DNA of 64,000 nucleotides from Firm-04 sp964392175 (GTDB lineage: Bacteria > Bacillota > Clostridia > Oscillospirales > Ruminococcaceae). The stretch's first letter is position 1. The number at the start of each line of letters is the position of its first letter. The notes under the pieces are model-generated. The model was given only the letters and a program-made list of their open reading frames with translations. It did no database searches and was not told the DNA's origin. Of this stretch, positions 52,015 to 59,902 are shown piece after piece. Made by a program: the position numbers and the translations under genes. The stretch spans positions 62,001 through 126,000 of the forward strand of contig CAYMOJ010000001.1 in NCBI GenBank assembly GCA_964392175.1. Reading direction: 5' to 3'.

Positions 52015-52359
52015 TCAGTGTACCTGTGCCTTGACTTTCGCAGCCTTACCAACTCTGCCACGCAGATAGTAGAGCTTTGCTCTGCGCACAACGCCCTTAC
52101 GGACGATTTCTACCTTGTCAACAGAGGGAGAGTGAACGGGGAATACGCGCTCAATACCACAGCCGTGCGCAACGCGACGAACGGTAAAGGTCTCATTGAT
52201 GCCACCGTGCTTCTTGGCGATGATCGTACCCTCAAAAACCTGGATACGGCTCTTGTCGCCTTCCTTGATGCGCACATGAACCTTCACGGTATCACCGATA
52301 TTGAGTTCAGGCACATTCTCCTTCATGCTGGACTTGCTGATTTGCTCCAAAGCGTTCAT
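52015..52359 (-). CDS. rplS: 50S ribosomal protein L19
   Basis: A 114-residue ribosomal protein at the 30S-50S interface. VPELNIGDTVKVHVRI, EGTIIAKKHGG, TFTVRRV and FPVHSPSVDKVE are the standard blocks. MNALEQIS at 52359 follows AAAGGAGG. A leader of about 190 bases from the promoter at 52551-52579 probably regulates it. Confidence 0.97.
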   Translation of the reverse strand: MNALEQISKSSMKENVPELNIGDTVKVHVRIKEGDKSRIQVFEGTIIAKKHGGINETFTVRRVAHGCGIERVFPVHSPSVDKVEIVRKGVVRRAKLYYLRGRVGKAAKVKAQVH

Positions 52360-52550
52360 GGGAATATCCTCCTTTGATTGTTTACGGGCGTTCATTCGCA
52401 CGGCAGTTTTCAGCGCAGATCATTTCCACGCGCCGTACCAGCGGACCGTCCATGTCGTAATAGTTGTGCATATGCCCATGTAGTACATATGGCACACACC
52501 GCAATTGACCCTCGCCGGCAAGGAACCGGCGGACGCTCAAACGCTGTATT
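52360..52550 (-). promoter_or_regulatory. Structured rplS leader (L19 leader-like)
   Basis: The leader between promoter and rplS contains a GC-rich hairpin (GCCGG/CCGGC on both sides of TTCCTT, near 52515-52535) and a region with repeated CATATG. Firmicutes L19 genes are known to carry an autoregulatory leader; whether this is homologous was not tested. The stretch 52580-52745 between this promoter and the DUF2344 gene holds only a 22-base palindrome (52706-52727) and no supported gene. Confidence 0.45.
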
Positions 52551-52579
52551 ATTATATCACAACCCATAGAAAAAAGCAA
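52551..52579 (-). promoter_or_regulatory. Sigma-A promoter of rplS
   Basis: TTGCTT (52574-52579), 17 bases, TATAAT (52551-52556) on the minus strand, the same hexamers as the lon promoter. Confidence 0.8.
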
Positions 52580-52705
52580 GCACTTTTTTCATTTTCTCGC
52601 AATTGATGCAAAATCTGCCGCAAATCGTGCGGGTTCTCTGTCATCCTGCCAGTAGTTTGCGGAAGCAGCATACCGCCGTCACCAACAGATACAGCACAAC
52701 AGCAG

Positions 52706-52727
52706 GCAAAAGCAAATTTGCTTTTGC
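52706..52727. repeat. 22-base perfect palindrome
   Basis: GCAAAAGCAAA and its exact complement meet without a loop, 18 bases after the DUF2344 stop. It could act as a weak terminator or processing stem for the tmk-DUF2344 operon. Confidence 0.6.
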
Positions 52728-52745
52728 TATGCAGCATATGCCATC

Positions 52746-53423
52746 TCAAACAAACTCGCTACCATCAGCGCACCGAATCGCCAAACGGGAAGCACGCATC
52801 ATGCCATACTGTATCGCAGGAGCATTTTGCTCCAAATAGCTGTGAAAGCCCTCGATCAGCAGTCCGGGATTTACATTCACGGAAGTGCCTGCAGGCATTC
52901 TCAGCTTCAGCCACAATCCATCATCAAGTGTTTGTGTCATCAAGATCTGCGCCTGTTCCTTCAGATCAATGGTAGCCGTACCACGCTTGGTTTTTTTCAC
53001 CATGGGTATGGTATCCTGCGCAATGTAAGCATCCCATGCTTCGCGCAGCCCATCGGCGGCGGTATCCTCTGCACAATCCAGGCAGATACTATAATCGGCA
53101 AAGGCAATATCGGTATGCTTGCGAACCGGCTCTGCCACTTGCATAATCTGCAAATCGGGTGGCAGTACGGCATTGAGCCGCTGCATAGCGGTCTGCATAG
53201 ACATTTGCCCATCTATTCGAAAATCCATGCACTCGCAGTCACTCTCGTATCCCAGAGAAAGCGCGAGTGGAAACATCAGGTACGCATGGGGATTGAAGCC
53301 CTCCGTAAACCAGATAGGTACTCCCGCACGACGAAAGGCACGCTGCATACAGCGCATAAGATCCAGGTGGGAGATATATTTTGCTCTGCGCCGTTTGGAA
53401 AAGGTAGCACGCACGGAAATCAT
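52746..53423 (-). CDS. DUF2344 radical SAM-linked protein
   Basis: A 225-residue protein of the TIGR03936/DUF2344 family: KRRRAKYISHLDLMRCMQRA, FNPHAYLMFPLALSLGYES. It always accompanies, and is sometimes fused to, the radical SAM protein encoded just upstream; here the two genes overlap by 4 bases (ATGA). Role unknown, possibly RNA- or tRNA-related since the pair often neighbours rng and ribosomal genes. Confidence 0.9.
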   Translation of the reverse strand: MISVRATFSKRRRAKYISHLDLMRCMQRAFRRAGVPIWFTEGFNPHAYLMFPLALSLGYESDCECMDFRIDGQMSMQTAMQRLNAVLPPDLQIMQVAEPVRKHTDIAFADYSICLDCAEDTAADGLREAWDAYIAQDTIPMVKKTKRGTATIDLKEQAQILMTQTLDDGLWLKLRMPAGTSVNVNPGLLIEGFHSYLEQNAPAIQYGMMRASRLAIRCADGSEFV

Positions 53424-55282
53424 ATAATCTCCTCCTTTTTGGGAAAGCAGGGCTTGCCCATGACCTTGCTCACGCCACAGGCAGTGCACTGCATACGGCA
53501 ATGCGGTGTGGTAGATGCGGCAATCGCCTTTTCGTTTTCTTTGATGAAGAACGCCTTGTCTACATAATAATCAAGGTGATCCCACGGCAAGATCTCATCG
53601 TAACTGCGCAAACGATTGGCATAAAACGCCATGGTAAGATGATTCTCCGCCATAGCCTCCTGCCACAGATCAAAACGAAAATGCTCCGACCATGCATCAA
53701 ACAGGCAACCTTTTTTCCACGCGTCCAGAATCACCTTGCTCAACCGGCGGTCGCCCCTTGCCAGCACCGCCTCCAGAATACTGGTTTCGGGAGTATGCCA
53801 GCTAACGCGAATCCGCTTGTGCCCCTTGGCAGCTTCCTCCAGCAAGTGCTGCTTATGGGCAATCGTTGCAACAGTATCCTGCGGATGAAACTGAAACGGC
53901 GTAAAGGGCTTCGGCACAAAAGTCGCCACACTGACAGAAATCTGCACAGATTTGCCCTTTGGACGCCCGTCCATGGCAAACCACATATCCACTACACGCT
54001 GTGCAAGATCAACAATAGCAGTAATATCCTCATCCGTTTCTGTGGGCAACCCCATCATGAAATAGAGTTTTACGGTAGCTTGCCCGCCTGCAAACGCGAT
54101 CTTGCAGGTGCGCATCAGCTCTTCTTCGGTCACATTCTTATTAATCACATCGCGCAGACGCTGTGTACCGGCTTCAGGTGCAAAGGTCAAGCCACTATTG
54201 CGCACCTTTCGGATGCGATTCATCAGACCCGTACTGAAATTATCCACGCGCAACGAAGGCAAGCTGAGATTGATATGCTCCTGCTCCGTAAAAGTCAGCA
54301 GACCATCCAACATTTCTTCAATCTGCGAATGATCGGAGGTAGAGAGTGAACAAAGGGAAAGTTCCTCATAACCCGTGTGATCGCACAACACTTTAGACTG
54401 TTTACAGATCACCTCCGGGGATTTTTCACGGAAGGGACGATACAAAAATCCCGCCTGACAAAAGCGGCAGCCGCGAATACAGCCGCGCAGCACCTCAGTG
54501 ACAGCACGATCATGTACAATTTCCGCAAAAGGAACTACAAACTCCTCCGGCACATCTGCCTTGTCAAAATCCGCAATGATGCGCTTACGAACCGTCTTTG
54601 GCGCATCACCCTTGGGGGTAAATGCCGCAATCGTACCGTCCTCGTTGTATGTTACATCATAGAGGGAAGGTACATACACGCCCTCAATTTTAGCTGCTGC
54701 GCGCAAAAATTCGCTGCGCGTAGCACCCTCGGCGCGCATTTGATCATAAAGATCCATAACCTCCAGATCCAACTCCTCGCCCTCACCGATAAAAAACAGA
54801 TCAAAAAAATCGGCGATGGGTTCAGGGTTGCAGGCACAGGAACCGCCAGCACACACAATGGGTGCGATGTTCTCGCCACGATCCTTTTGCAGCAACGGCA
54901 CACCTGCCAAATCCAACATATTCAGAATATTGGTATAGCACAATTCGTATTGCAGTGTAAAGCCGATGAAATCAAAATCCTTGATCGGTTCCAGGCTTTC
55001 CAAACCATACAAGGGGATATGATGCTCTCGCATGGCAGATTCAAAATCCACATCGGGGGCAAACACACGTTCACACCAGTACGCGGGGCGATGATTGATG
55101 ACCGAATAGAGGATCTTCATACCCAGATGGCTCATGCCCACATCGTAACGGTCGGGAAAACAGAAAGCAAAGCGCACCTTCACATCGCGCTTATCCTTCA
55201 TGATGCTGCCCGGCTCCCCACCAATATATCTGGCTGGCTTCTGCACATTCAACAGCAACGGCTCGATTTTCTCAAAAAGCAT
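53420..55282 (-). CDS. Radical SAM protein with B12-binding-like domain (TIGR03960 family)
   Basis: A 620-residue enzyme. The N-terminal 220 residues look like a cobalamin-binding fold (RFAFCFPDRYDVGMSHLGMK, FIGFTLQYELCYTNIL). The radical SAM cluster motif is CIRGCRFCQAGF, and APEAGTQRLRDVINKN and FMMGLPTETDEDI follow. The C-terminal segment has Cys pairs (CRMQCTACGV). The reaction is unknown. It sits between the U32 and DUF2344 genes. Confidence 0.92.
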   Translation of the reverse strand: MLFEKIEPLLLNVQKPARYIGGEPGSIMKDKRDVKVRFAFCFPDRYDVGMSHLGMKILYSVINHRPAYWCERVFAPDVDFESAMREHHIPLYGLESLEPIKDFDFIGFTLQYELCYTNILNMLDLAGVPLLQKDRGENIAPIVCAGGSCACNPEPIADFFDLFFIGEGEELDLEVMDLYDQMRAEGATRSEFLRAAAKIEGVYVPSLYDVTYNEDGTIAAFTPKGDAPKTVRKRIIADFDKADVPEEFVVPFAEIVHDRAVTEVLRGCIRGCRFCQAGFLYRPFREKSPEVICKQSKVLCDHTGYEELSLCSLSTSDHSQIEEMLDGLLTFTEQEHINLSLPSLRVDNFSTGLMNRIRKVRNSGLTFAPEAGTQRLRDVINKNVTEEELMRTCKIAFAGGQATVKLYFMMGLPTETDEDITAIVDLAQRVVDMWFAMDGRPKGKSVQISVSVATFVPKPFTPFQFHPQDTVATIAHKQHLLEEAAKGHKRIRVSWHTPETSILEAVLARGDRRLSKVILDAWKKGCLFDAWSEHFRFDLWQEAMAENHLTMAFYANRLRSYDEILPWDHLDYYVDKAFFIKENEKAIAASTTPHCRMQCTACGVSKVMGKPCFPKKEEII

Positions 55283-55323
55283 GGCTTTGTTTTTTCCTTT
55301 CCTTTGTTATGCAAAGAGGAATC

Positions 55324-56544
55324 TCAATCCTCGGCAGCTTTGCGCAGAATTGCGCCCTTGGGCACGATCAGATCACAAGCAACAGAACAATCCATCATGG
55401 CGTGATTTGCAGCCTCAATGGGCTCTCCCTCAGCATTGCGCAGATCATTGACAGCAAAACTGCATGGTGGTTCGTGGGGGCACAGCAGAGAAACGGTATC
55501 TCCTGCAAAAAAGCGGTTGCGCTGTGAAAGATACACTCTGCCGTTTTCGCACTTTTGCACAATGCCGATGACCTCGGTTGTACGCACATAGCTTGCAGTC
55601 GCATTATGAATACTATCATTCGGTCTGCCAAAATAGAATCCCGTGGTGTAGGGGCGGTGGCTGACCGCTTCCAATTCCGCCATTGCCCAATCCGGCACAG
55701 GCTGCGGCGCATCGGCAAATATAGCGTCCATCGCAGCACGGTAGGCATTGGTGATACCCGCCACATAATAAAACGATTTTGCCCTGCCTTCAATCTTAAA
55801 CGAAGTAACACCTGCATCGTACAGCTTTTGCAAATGGGGCATCATGCAAAGATCCTTGGCATTGAGAATGTAGCTTCCGTTTTCGTCCTCACCTATGGGA
55901 TAATACTGTCCCGGTCGTGTTTCCTCTACTAAATGATACCGCCAACGACAGGATTGTGCGCAGGCGCCACGATTGGCATCTCTGCCTGTAAAATATTCTG
56001 AAAGCAGGCAACGTCCCGAAACGCTCATGCACATCGCACCGTGTACAAAAGCTTCCAATTCCAACGCGGGGGCGGTTTTGGCACGAATCTCCGCAATATC
56101 CTCTAGCGGCAGCTCACGCGCAAGCACCACACGCTCTGCTCCCATATCGTACAGTGCCTGCGCCGTGGCATAGTTGACCACACCTGTCTGTGTAGATGCG
56201 TGCAGCGGCAAATCGGGCAGGATGCGTCGCAGGGTGGTCATCACTCCCAAATCGGCGGCGATCACCGCATCGATGCCGCAAGCAGCCGCCTCACGCAAAA
56301 AATCAGGCATGATATCCATTTCATTGCAGCGAGGCAGCACATTCACGGTCAGATAGACCTTCACACCCTTTTGATGTGCCTGCGCTACTGCCTTTTGCAA
56401 TGTTTCAAAATCAAAATTCTTGGCTGCGGCACGCATTCCAAAGGTTTTTGCCCCCACATAGATTGCGTCCGCACCATATTGCAACGCCATGGAAAAGCAT
56501 TCCATATCACCGGCCGGAGAAAGCAGTTCGGGTCGATTCGGCAT
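55324..56544 (-). CDS. Peptidase U32 family protein
   Basis: A 406-residue member of the U32 family: RPELLSPAGDMECF, YGADAIYVGAKTFGMRA, the signature EAFVHGAMCMSVSGRCLLSE with conserved Cys, and SFKIEGRAKS. Related proteins (TrhP/RlhA, UbiU/V) help tRNA or 23S rRNA hydroxylation, so an RNA-modification role, not true proteolysis, is likely. The start at 56544 has GAGGAG and lies 4 bases after mltG. Confidence 0.9.
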   Translation of the reverse strand: MPNRPELLSPAGDMECFSMALQYGADAIYVGAKTFGMRAAAKNFDFETLQKAVAQAHQKGVKVYLTVNVLPRCNEMDIMPDFLREAAACGIDAVIAADLGVMTTLRRILPDLPLHASTQTGVVNYATAQALYDMGAERVVLARELPLEDIAEIRAKTAPALELEAFVHGAMCMSVSGRCLLSEYFTGRDANRGACAQSCRWRYHLVEETRPGQYYPIGEDENGSYILNAKDLCMMPHLQKLYDAGVTSFKIEGRAKSFYYVAGITNAYRAAMDAIFADAPQPVPDWAMAELEAVSHRPYTTGFYFGRPNDSIHNATASYVRTTEVIGIVQKCENGRVYLSQRNRFFAGDTVSLLCPHEPPCSFAVNDLRNAEGEPIEAANHAMMDCSVACDLIVPKGAILRKAAED

Positions 56545-56548
56545 GATA

Positions 56549-57946
56549 TCACTCCTCATCGTCCAAACCGCCACCCTCCTGCTGCTGCTTGATCAACGCG
56601 AGATTCTCCTCATGCTCGGCGTTGGTTTTTGCATAAAAGATCTCACCGGTTTGCACATTGGCGCAGAAGAAATAATAGTCACTTTCCGCAGGATACAACA
56701 CGGCATCAATCGCATCCCTGCCGGGATTGTTAATCGCCCCGGGGGGCAGACCCTGCCCCACATAGGTGTTGTAGGAATCGCACATCAGCCGATTTTCAAT
56801 ATCCAAGTTCGGCTCAATGACCTCTTCCGCATACACGCGGGTGGGGTCAGATTGCAGCAATGGAAACAGACTGCTGTTATTCAGGCGGTTATGAAACACC
56901 GATGCTACCATCTTCATGGAGGAAGAAACCGGAGCTTCTGCCTGCACAATGGAAGCAAGCGTCACCAGCTCATCCAACGTCATGCCCAATTCTTCCATGC
57001 GCGCGATGTCCTCATCGGTCAATTTGCGCTCAAAATTCTCGTAGATTTTCTGCACCACGATCTCGGGGTCTTCATCCACATAGAATTGATAGGTATCAGG
57101 GAACAGATAGCCCTCCATGCGGTAGAATTTCAATTCACTGGTCTGGGGCACCATACTCTCGAACTCGAAGCCATAGCCACCGGCATTGAAGTAAAAAATG
57201 AAATCATCCGCGTCACAGACCTCGTTCTCCGCCAAAAGTTGTGCCGCATCAAAGAGATTGATGCCCTCCGGGAAGGTCACATTGACGGTTTGCCGCTTGT
57301 TGATGGCATCATCACACAGTTCTTCAATGATCGCTTCGTAGCCCATTGCCGGATAGACGATATGCTCCCCTGCAATATAAGAGGCATCTGCTCCATTCAG
57401 GCGCGACATAACCATAAACAGCTTCGGCACGCGAATGATGCCCTCCTCTTTCAGCAACTCTGCGATATCAGTGGTGGTAGCACCTGCCGGGATCGTTACC
57501 GGCTTTTCCACCATGCTCTTATTGATGCCGAACAGCTCCATTGCTGTTGCCAAAATACCCATTGACAGTACGATCGATACACCGAAAATCAGTGTCAGTG
57601 CCAACAATGAACAGGAAAGCCCTCTGCCCTTTTTACGGTGCTTCTTTCGCTTTTTTGCCGCTGCGGCACGTTGTTTGGCTCTGCGACGGCGCATTTCGTC
57701 ATAATCTTCCTCGTCATCATCTTCGTCATTGTATTCGTCTGTGTCCTCATCTGCAACGAACGCCGCATCATCGGCTTCTTCCGTATCCTCTACGAAGATC
57801 TCCTCTTCGGCATAGGGGGCAGTTTCCGCATCATCCGCAAGCGATTCGCGCAGTGTGGGTGCCTGCTCCTCAGGCTTATTTTTGCGCAGGATCTCATCGA
57901 GAATATCATCGACTGCGTCCCGTTCTTTTCCTGTATTTTCAGCCAT
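56549..57946 (-). CDS. mltG: Endolytic peptidoglycan transglycosylase MltG
   Basis: A 465-residue membrane-anchored lytic transglycosylase that cuts nascent glycan strands. The long N-terminus (about 85 residues) is strongly acidic, then basic (RRRRAKQRAAAAKKRKKHRKK). One membrane helix follows, then the YceG domain: EGIIRVPKLFM, VNVTFPEGINLFD, LEGYLFPDTYQF, catalytic Glu in SIVQAEAP, SVFHNRL and GLPPGAINNPG. MAENTGKERD at 57946 overlaps the previous stop as TAATG. Confidence 0.93.
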   Translation of the reverse strand: MAENTGKERDAVDDILDEILRKNKPEEQAPTLRESLADDAETAPYAEEEIFVEDTEEADDAAFVADEDTDEYNDEDDDEEDYDEMRRRRAKQRAAAAKKRKKHRKKGRGLSCSLLALTLIFGVSIVLSMGILATAMELFGINKSMVEKPVTIPAGATTTDIAELLKEEGIIRVPKLFMVMSRLNGADASYIAGEHIVYPAMGYEAIIEELCDDAINKRQTVNVTFPEGINLFDAAQLLAENEVCDADDFIFYFNAGGYGFEFESMVPQTSELKFYRMEGYLFPDTYQFYVDEDPEIVVQKIYENFERKLTDEDIARMEELGMTLDELVTLASIVQAEAPVSSSMKMVASVFHNRLNNSSLFPLLQSDPTRVYAEEVIEPNLDIENRLMCDSYNTYVGQGLPPGAINNPGRDAIDAVLYPAESDYYFFCANVQTGEIFYAKTNAEHEENLALIKQQQEGGGLDDEE

Positions 57947-58521
57947 TAAAAGACCTCCATTCTTTGTTCTGTTGCGCAACAGAGCATTCTGCGGTCGTAC
58001 ATATCCCGTGGCAGTGCACGAACAAAGCATTCAGCATAGCACAAGCCCATGGTAATGGGATGATAAAGTGCAAGATATCTATCATAGTAGCCGCCCCCCG
58101 CGCCCAGACGATATCCTTGGGCATCAAACGCGAGCATTGGCAGTAGCATCAGTGAAGTAGCATCGGGTTGCACACAACGCTCCGGCGAAACAGGCGGCAC
58201 GGGTATGCGATATGCGCCACTTTTCAGTTCATCCATAGAATGCAGCAAATAAAACTGCATGGTATGCCGACAGGTATCGCACACAGGCAGTGCAAGCTGC
58301 TTGCCATCCGCAAGGATCTCCCCCAACAGAAAACGAGTATGCACCTCATGGGGCATAGAAACATACGCAAATACTCTATTTGCCGATGTATATTCGGGGC
58401 TTTGCAGCACCCGTTTTGCAATTGCTTCATCGGCTGCCGCGCGAACATCAAAAGGCATTGCACTACGTTTTTGCAGCATCGCATCGCGCAGTGCTGCCTT
58501 ACTCATCAAAGCGGTATTCAT
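57946..58521 (-). CDS. 5-formyltetrahydrofolate cyclo-ligase
   Basis: A 191-residue ATP-dependent enzyme turning 5-formyl-THF into 5,10-methenyl-THF, returning folate to one-carbon metabolism. SKAALRDAMLQKR at the N-terminus and LGAGGGYYDRYL near the end are the family markers. It overlaps the DJ-1 gene stop (ATGA) upstream and mltG downstream. Confidence 0.92.
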   Translation of the reverse strand: MNTALMSKAALRDAMLQKRSAMPFDVRAAADEAIAKRVLQSPEYTSANRVFAYVSMPHEVHTRFLLGEILADGKQLALPVCDTCRHTMQFYLLHSMDELKSGAYRIPVPPVSPERCVQPDATSLMLLPMLAFDAQGYRLGAGGGYYDRYLALYHPITMGLCYAECFVRALPRDMYDRRMLCCATEQRMEVF

Positions 58522-59063
58522 TTCTTGTAGACCATTTTCTCTGCAAGGGATTTGCGCACTTCCTTCCCCAGCAGCACCTCAACCAGCTTCAGTGCGAAAT
58601 CAAAGGCAATGCCGGGCCCCTTTGCAGTAATGATCTTTCCATCCACGCAAAGTGCCTCATGCCCGACTTTTGCACAATGCAATTCTTTTTCCATTCCGGG
58701 ATATACCACAGCCTTTTTATCCTTCAGCAAACCTTCTCTGCCCAGAACCGATGGGGCAGCGCAAATGGCAGTGATCCACTTATCTTGTTCCTTGGCAAAT
58801 TGCAATGCGCTTTTTACGGCATCACTTTGCCCCAGATTGAGCGTACCCGGCATACCACCGGGCAGTACAACCATCTCTAGCGTATGGTCCAGCACCATAT
58901 CCTCCTCGGTGATATCGGCGGTTACGGAGATCCCATGTGCGCCCTCGATCACCTTGCCGCCGATGCCGACTGTTTGCACACGTTTGCCTGCACGGCGCAG
59001 ACAATCTACCGGGGCAAGTGCCTCTACTTCTTCAAAGCCTTGGGCAAGAAATACATAAATCAT
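58518..59063 (-). CDS. DJ-1/PfpI family protein
   Basis: A 181-residue protein of the DJ-1 (YajL/ThiJ) branch. The glutamate and the nucleophilic Cys elbow are in GFEEVEALAPVDCLRRAG and ITAICAAPSVLG; VLPGGMPGTLNL is typical. Homologues act as chaperone, glyoxalase or deglycase, and no specific function can be assigned. It is 38 bases downstream of the thymidylate kinase gene. Confidence 0.92.
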   Translation of the reverse strand: MIYVFLAQGFEEVEALAPVDCLRRAGKRVQTVGIGGKVIEGAHGISVTADITEEDMVLDHTLEMVVLPGGMPGTLNLGQSDAVKSALQFAKEQDKWITAICAAPSVLGREGLLKDKKAVVYPGMEKELHCAKVGHEALCVDGKIITAKGPGIAFDFALKLVEVLLGKEVRKSLAEKMVYKK

Positions 59064-59101
59064 CTGTATTCTCCTTCTTTCAGCGTATCATAATACAGCG
59101 G

Positions 59102-59782
59102 TCAGACATCGCACGCGGTCTGCTTCAACAGATCGGCAATGCGCCAAGTCATCACTTCGCGAGGTAACAGCCCGTTCTCGTCAGCACATGGCAGAATATG
59201 CCATCCCATTTTGGTTGCAGCATACATAGCCGCCTCGCGGCATTTGGCAAGATATTCCAAATCGCGCTCGTGAATATCCTTACGGCGATCTTCGCCCTCA
59301 TATCGCTGCAACAGCAGCTTTTGTGAAAGCGCAAGGGGCATATCCAGGAAAACTACAGCATCCGGACGTGGCAACCCCAGCTTCTCATATTCGTAGTCGG
59401 CAAGCCATGCAAGATAATCATCCCATTCTGCGCGTGGCAGCTTTGTCATTTGATAAATCGCATTGGAACTGACATAACGCCCAGCAAGAATCGCTATGCC
59501 GCTTTCGTAATCTTGCTTCCAATATTGCATATAAGAAGCGTAGCGATCAACAGCATAAAAGCTCGATGCAGCGTAAGCATTCACATTTTCGGCACTATCG
59601 CCGAATGCCCCCTTCAGGTACAGACGTACCAGTGCAGAGGATTCGCTTTCGTAATCCGGATAGCTGATGGAGCGATTCGGGATCCCCCGCGCGCCCAATG
59701 CATCAGATACAAGGGGCAGCTGGGTTGATTTTCCACAGCCGTCAAGCCCTTCTATCACAAACAGCAAGCGTTCTTTCGCCAT
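59102..59782 (-). CDS. tmk: Thymidylate kinase-like protein
   Basis: A P-loop nucleotide kinase of 226 residues with VIEGLDGCGKSTQ, YPDYES and SSFYAVDRYASY. It probably phosphorylates dTMP to dTDP. It deviates from classical Tmk: the DRYxxS motif reads GRYVSSNAIYQ, losing the Asp, and it is some 20 residues longer than average. MAKERLLF at 59782 follows AAGGAG. It heads a seven-gene operon reaching DUF2344, from the promoter at 59820-59848. Confidence 0.82.
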   Translation of the reverse strand: MAKERLLFVIEGLDGCGKSTQLPLVSDALGARGIPNRSISYPDYESESSALVRLYLKGAFGDSAENVNAYAASSFYAVDRYASYMQYWKQDYESGIAILAGRYVSSNAIYQMTKLPRAEWDDYLAWLADYEYEKLGLPRPDAVVFLDMPLALSQKLLLQRYEGEDRRKDIHERDLEYLAKCREAAMYAATKMGWHILPCADENGLLPREVMTWRIADLLKQTACDV

Positions 59783-59819
59783 GACCTTTGCTCCTTTTTT
59801 ACACACTGAATCATGATAC

Positions 59820-59848
59820 ATTATACCATGCTCCGCCCAAAAAGTCAA
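59820..59848 (-). promoter_or_regulatory. Sigma-A promoter of the tmk operon
   Basis: TTGACT (59843-59848), 17 bases, TATAAT (59820-59825) on the minus strand. Confidence 0.85.
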
Positions 59849-59902
59849 CTATCCTTTTGGGCTCGGAGCAACCACAAGAAAGCATTGGATGATATGCACT
59901 TT

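Noticed and set aside
52382..52579. 65-codon frame within the rplS leader
   Set aside because: It overlaps the rplS promoter hexamers themselves, so it would not be translated from that transcript.
52552..52749. 65-codon frame after DUF2344, overlapping its stop codon
   Set aside because: TTG start, crosses the 22-base palindrome and the rplS promoter; no similarity recognised. Possibly real but not supportable.
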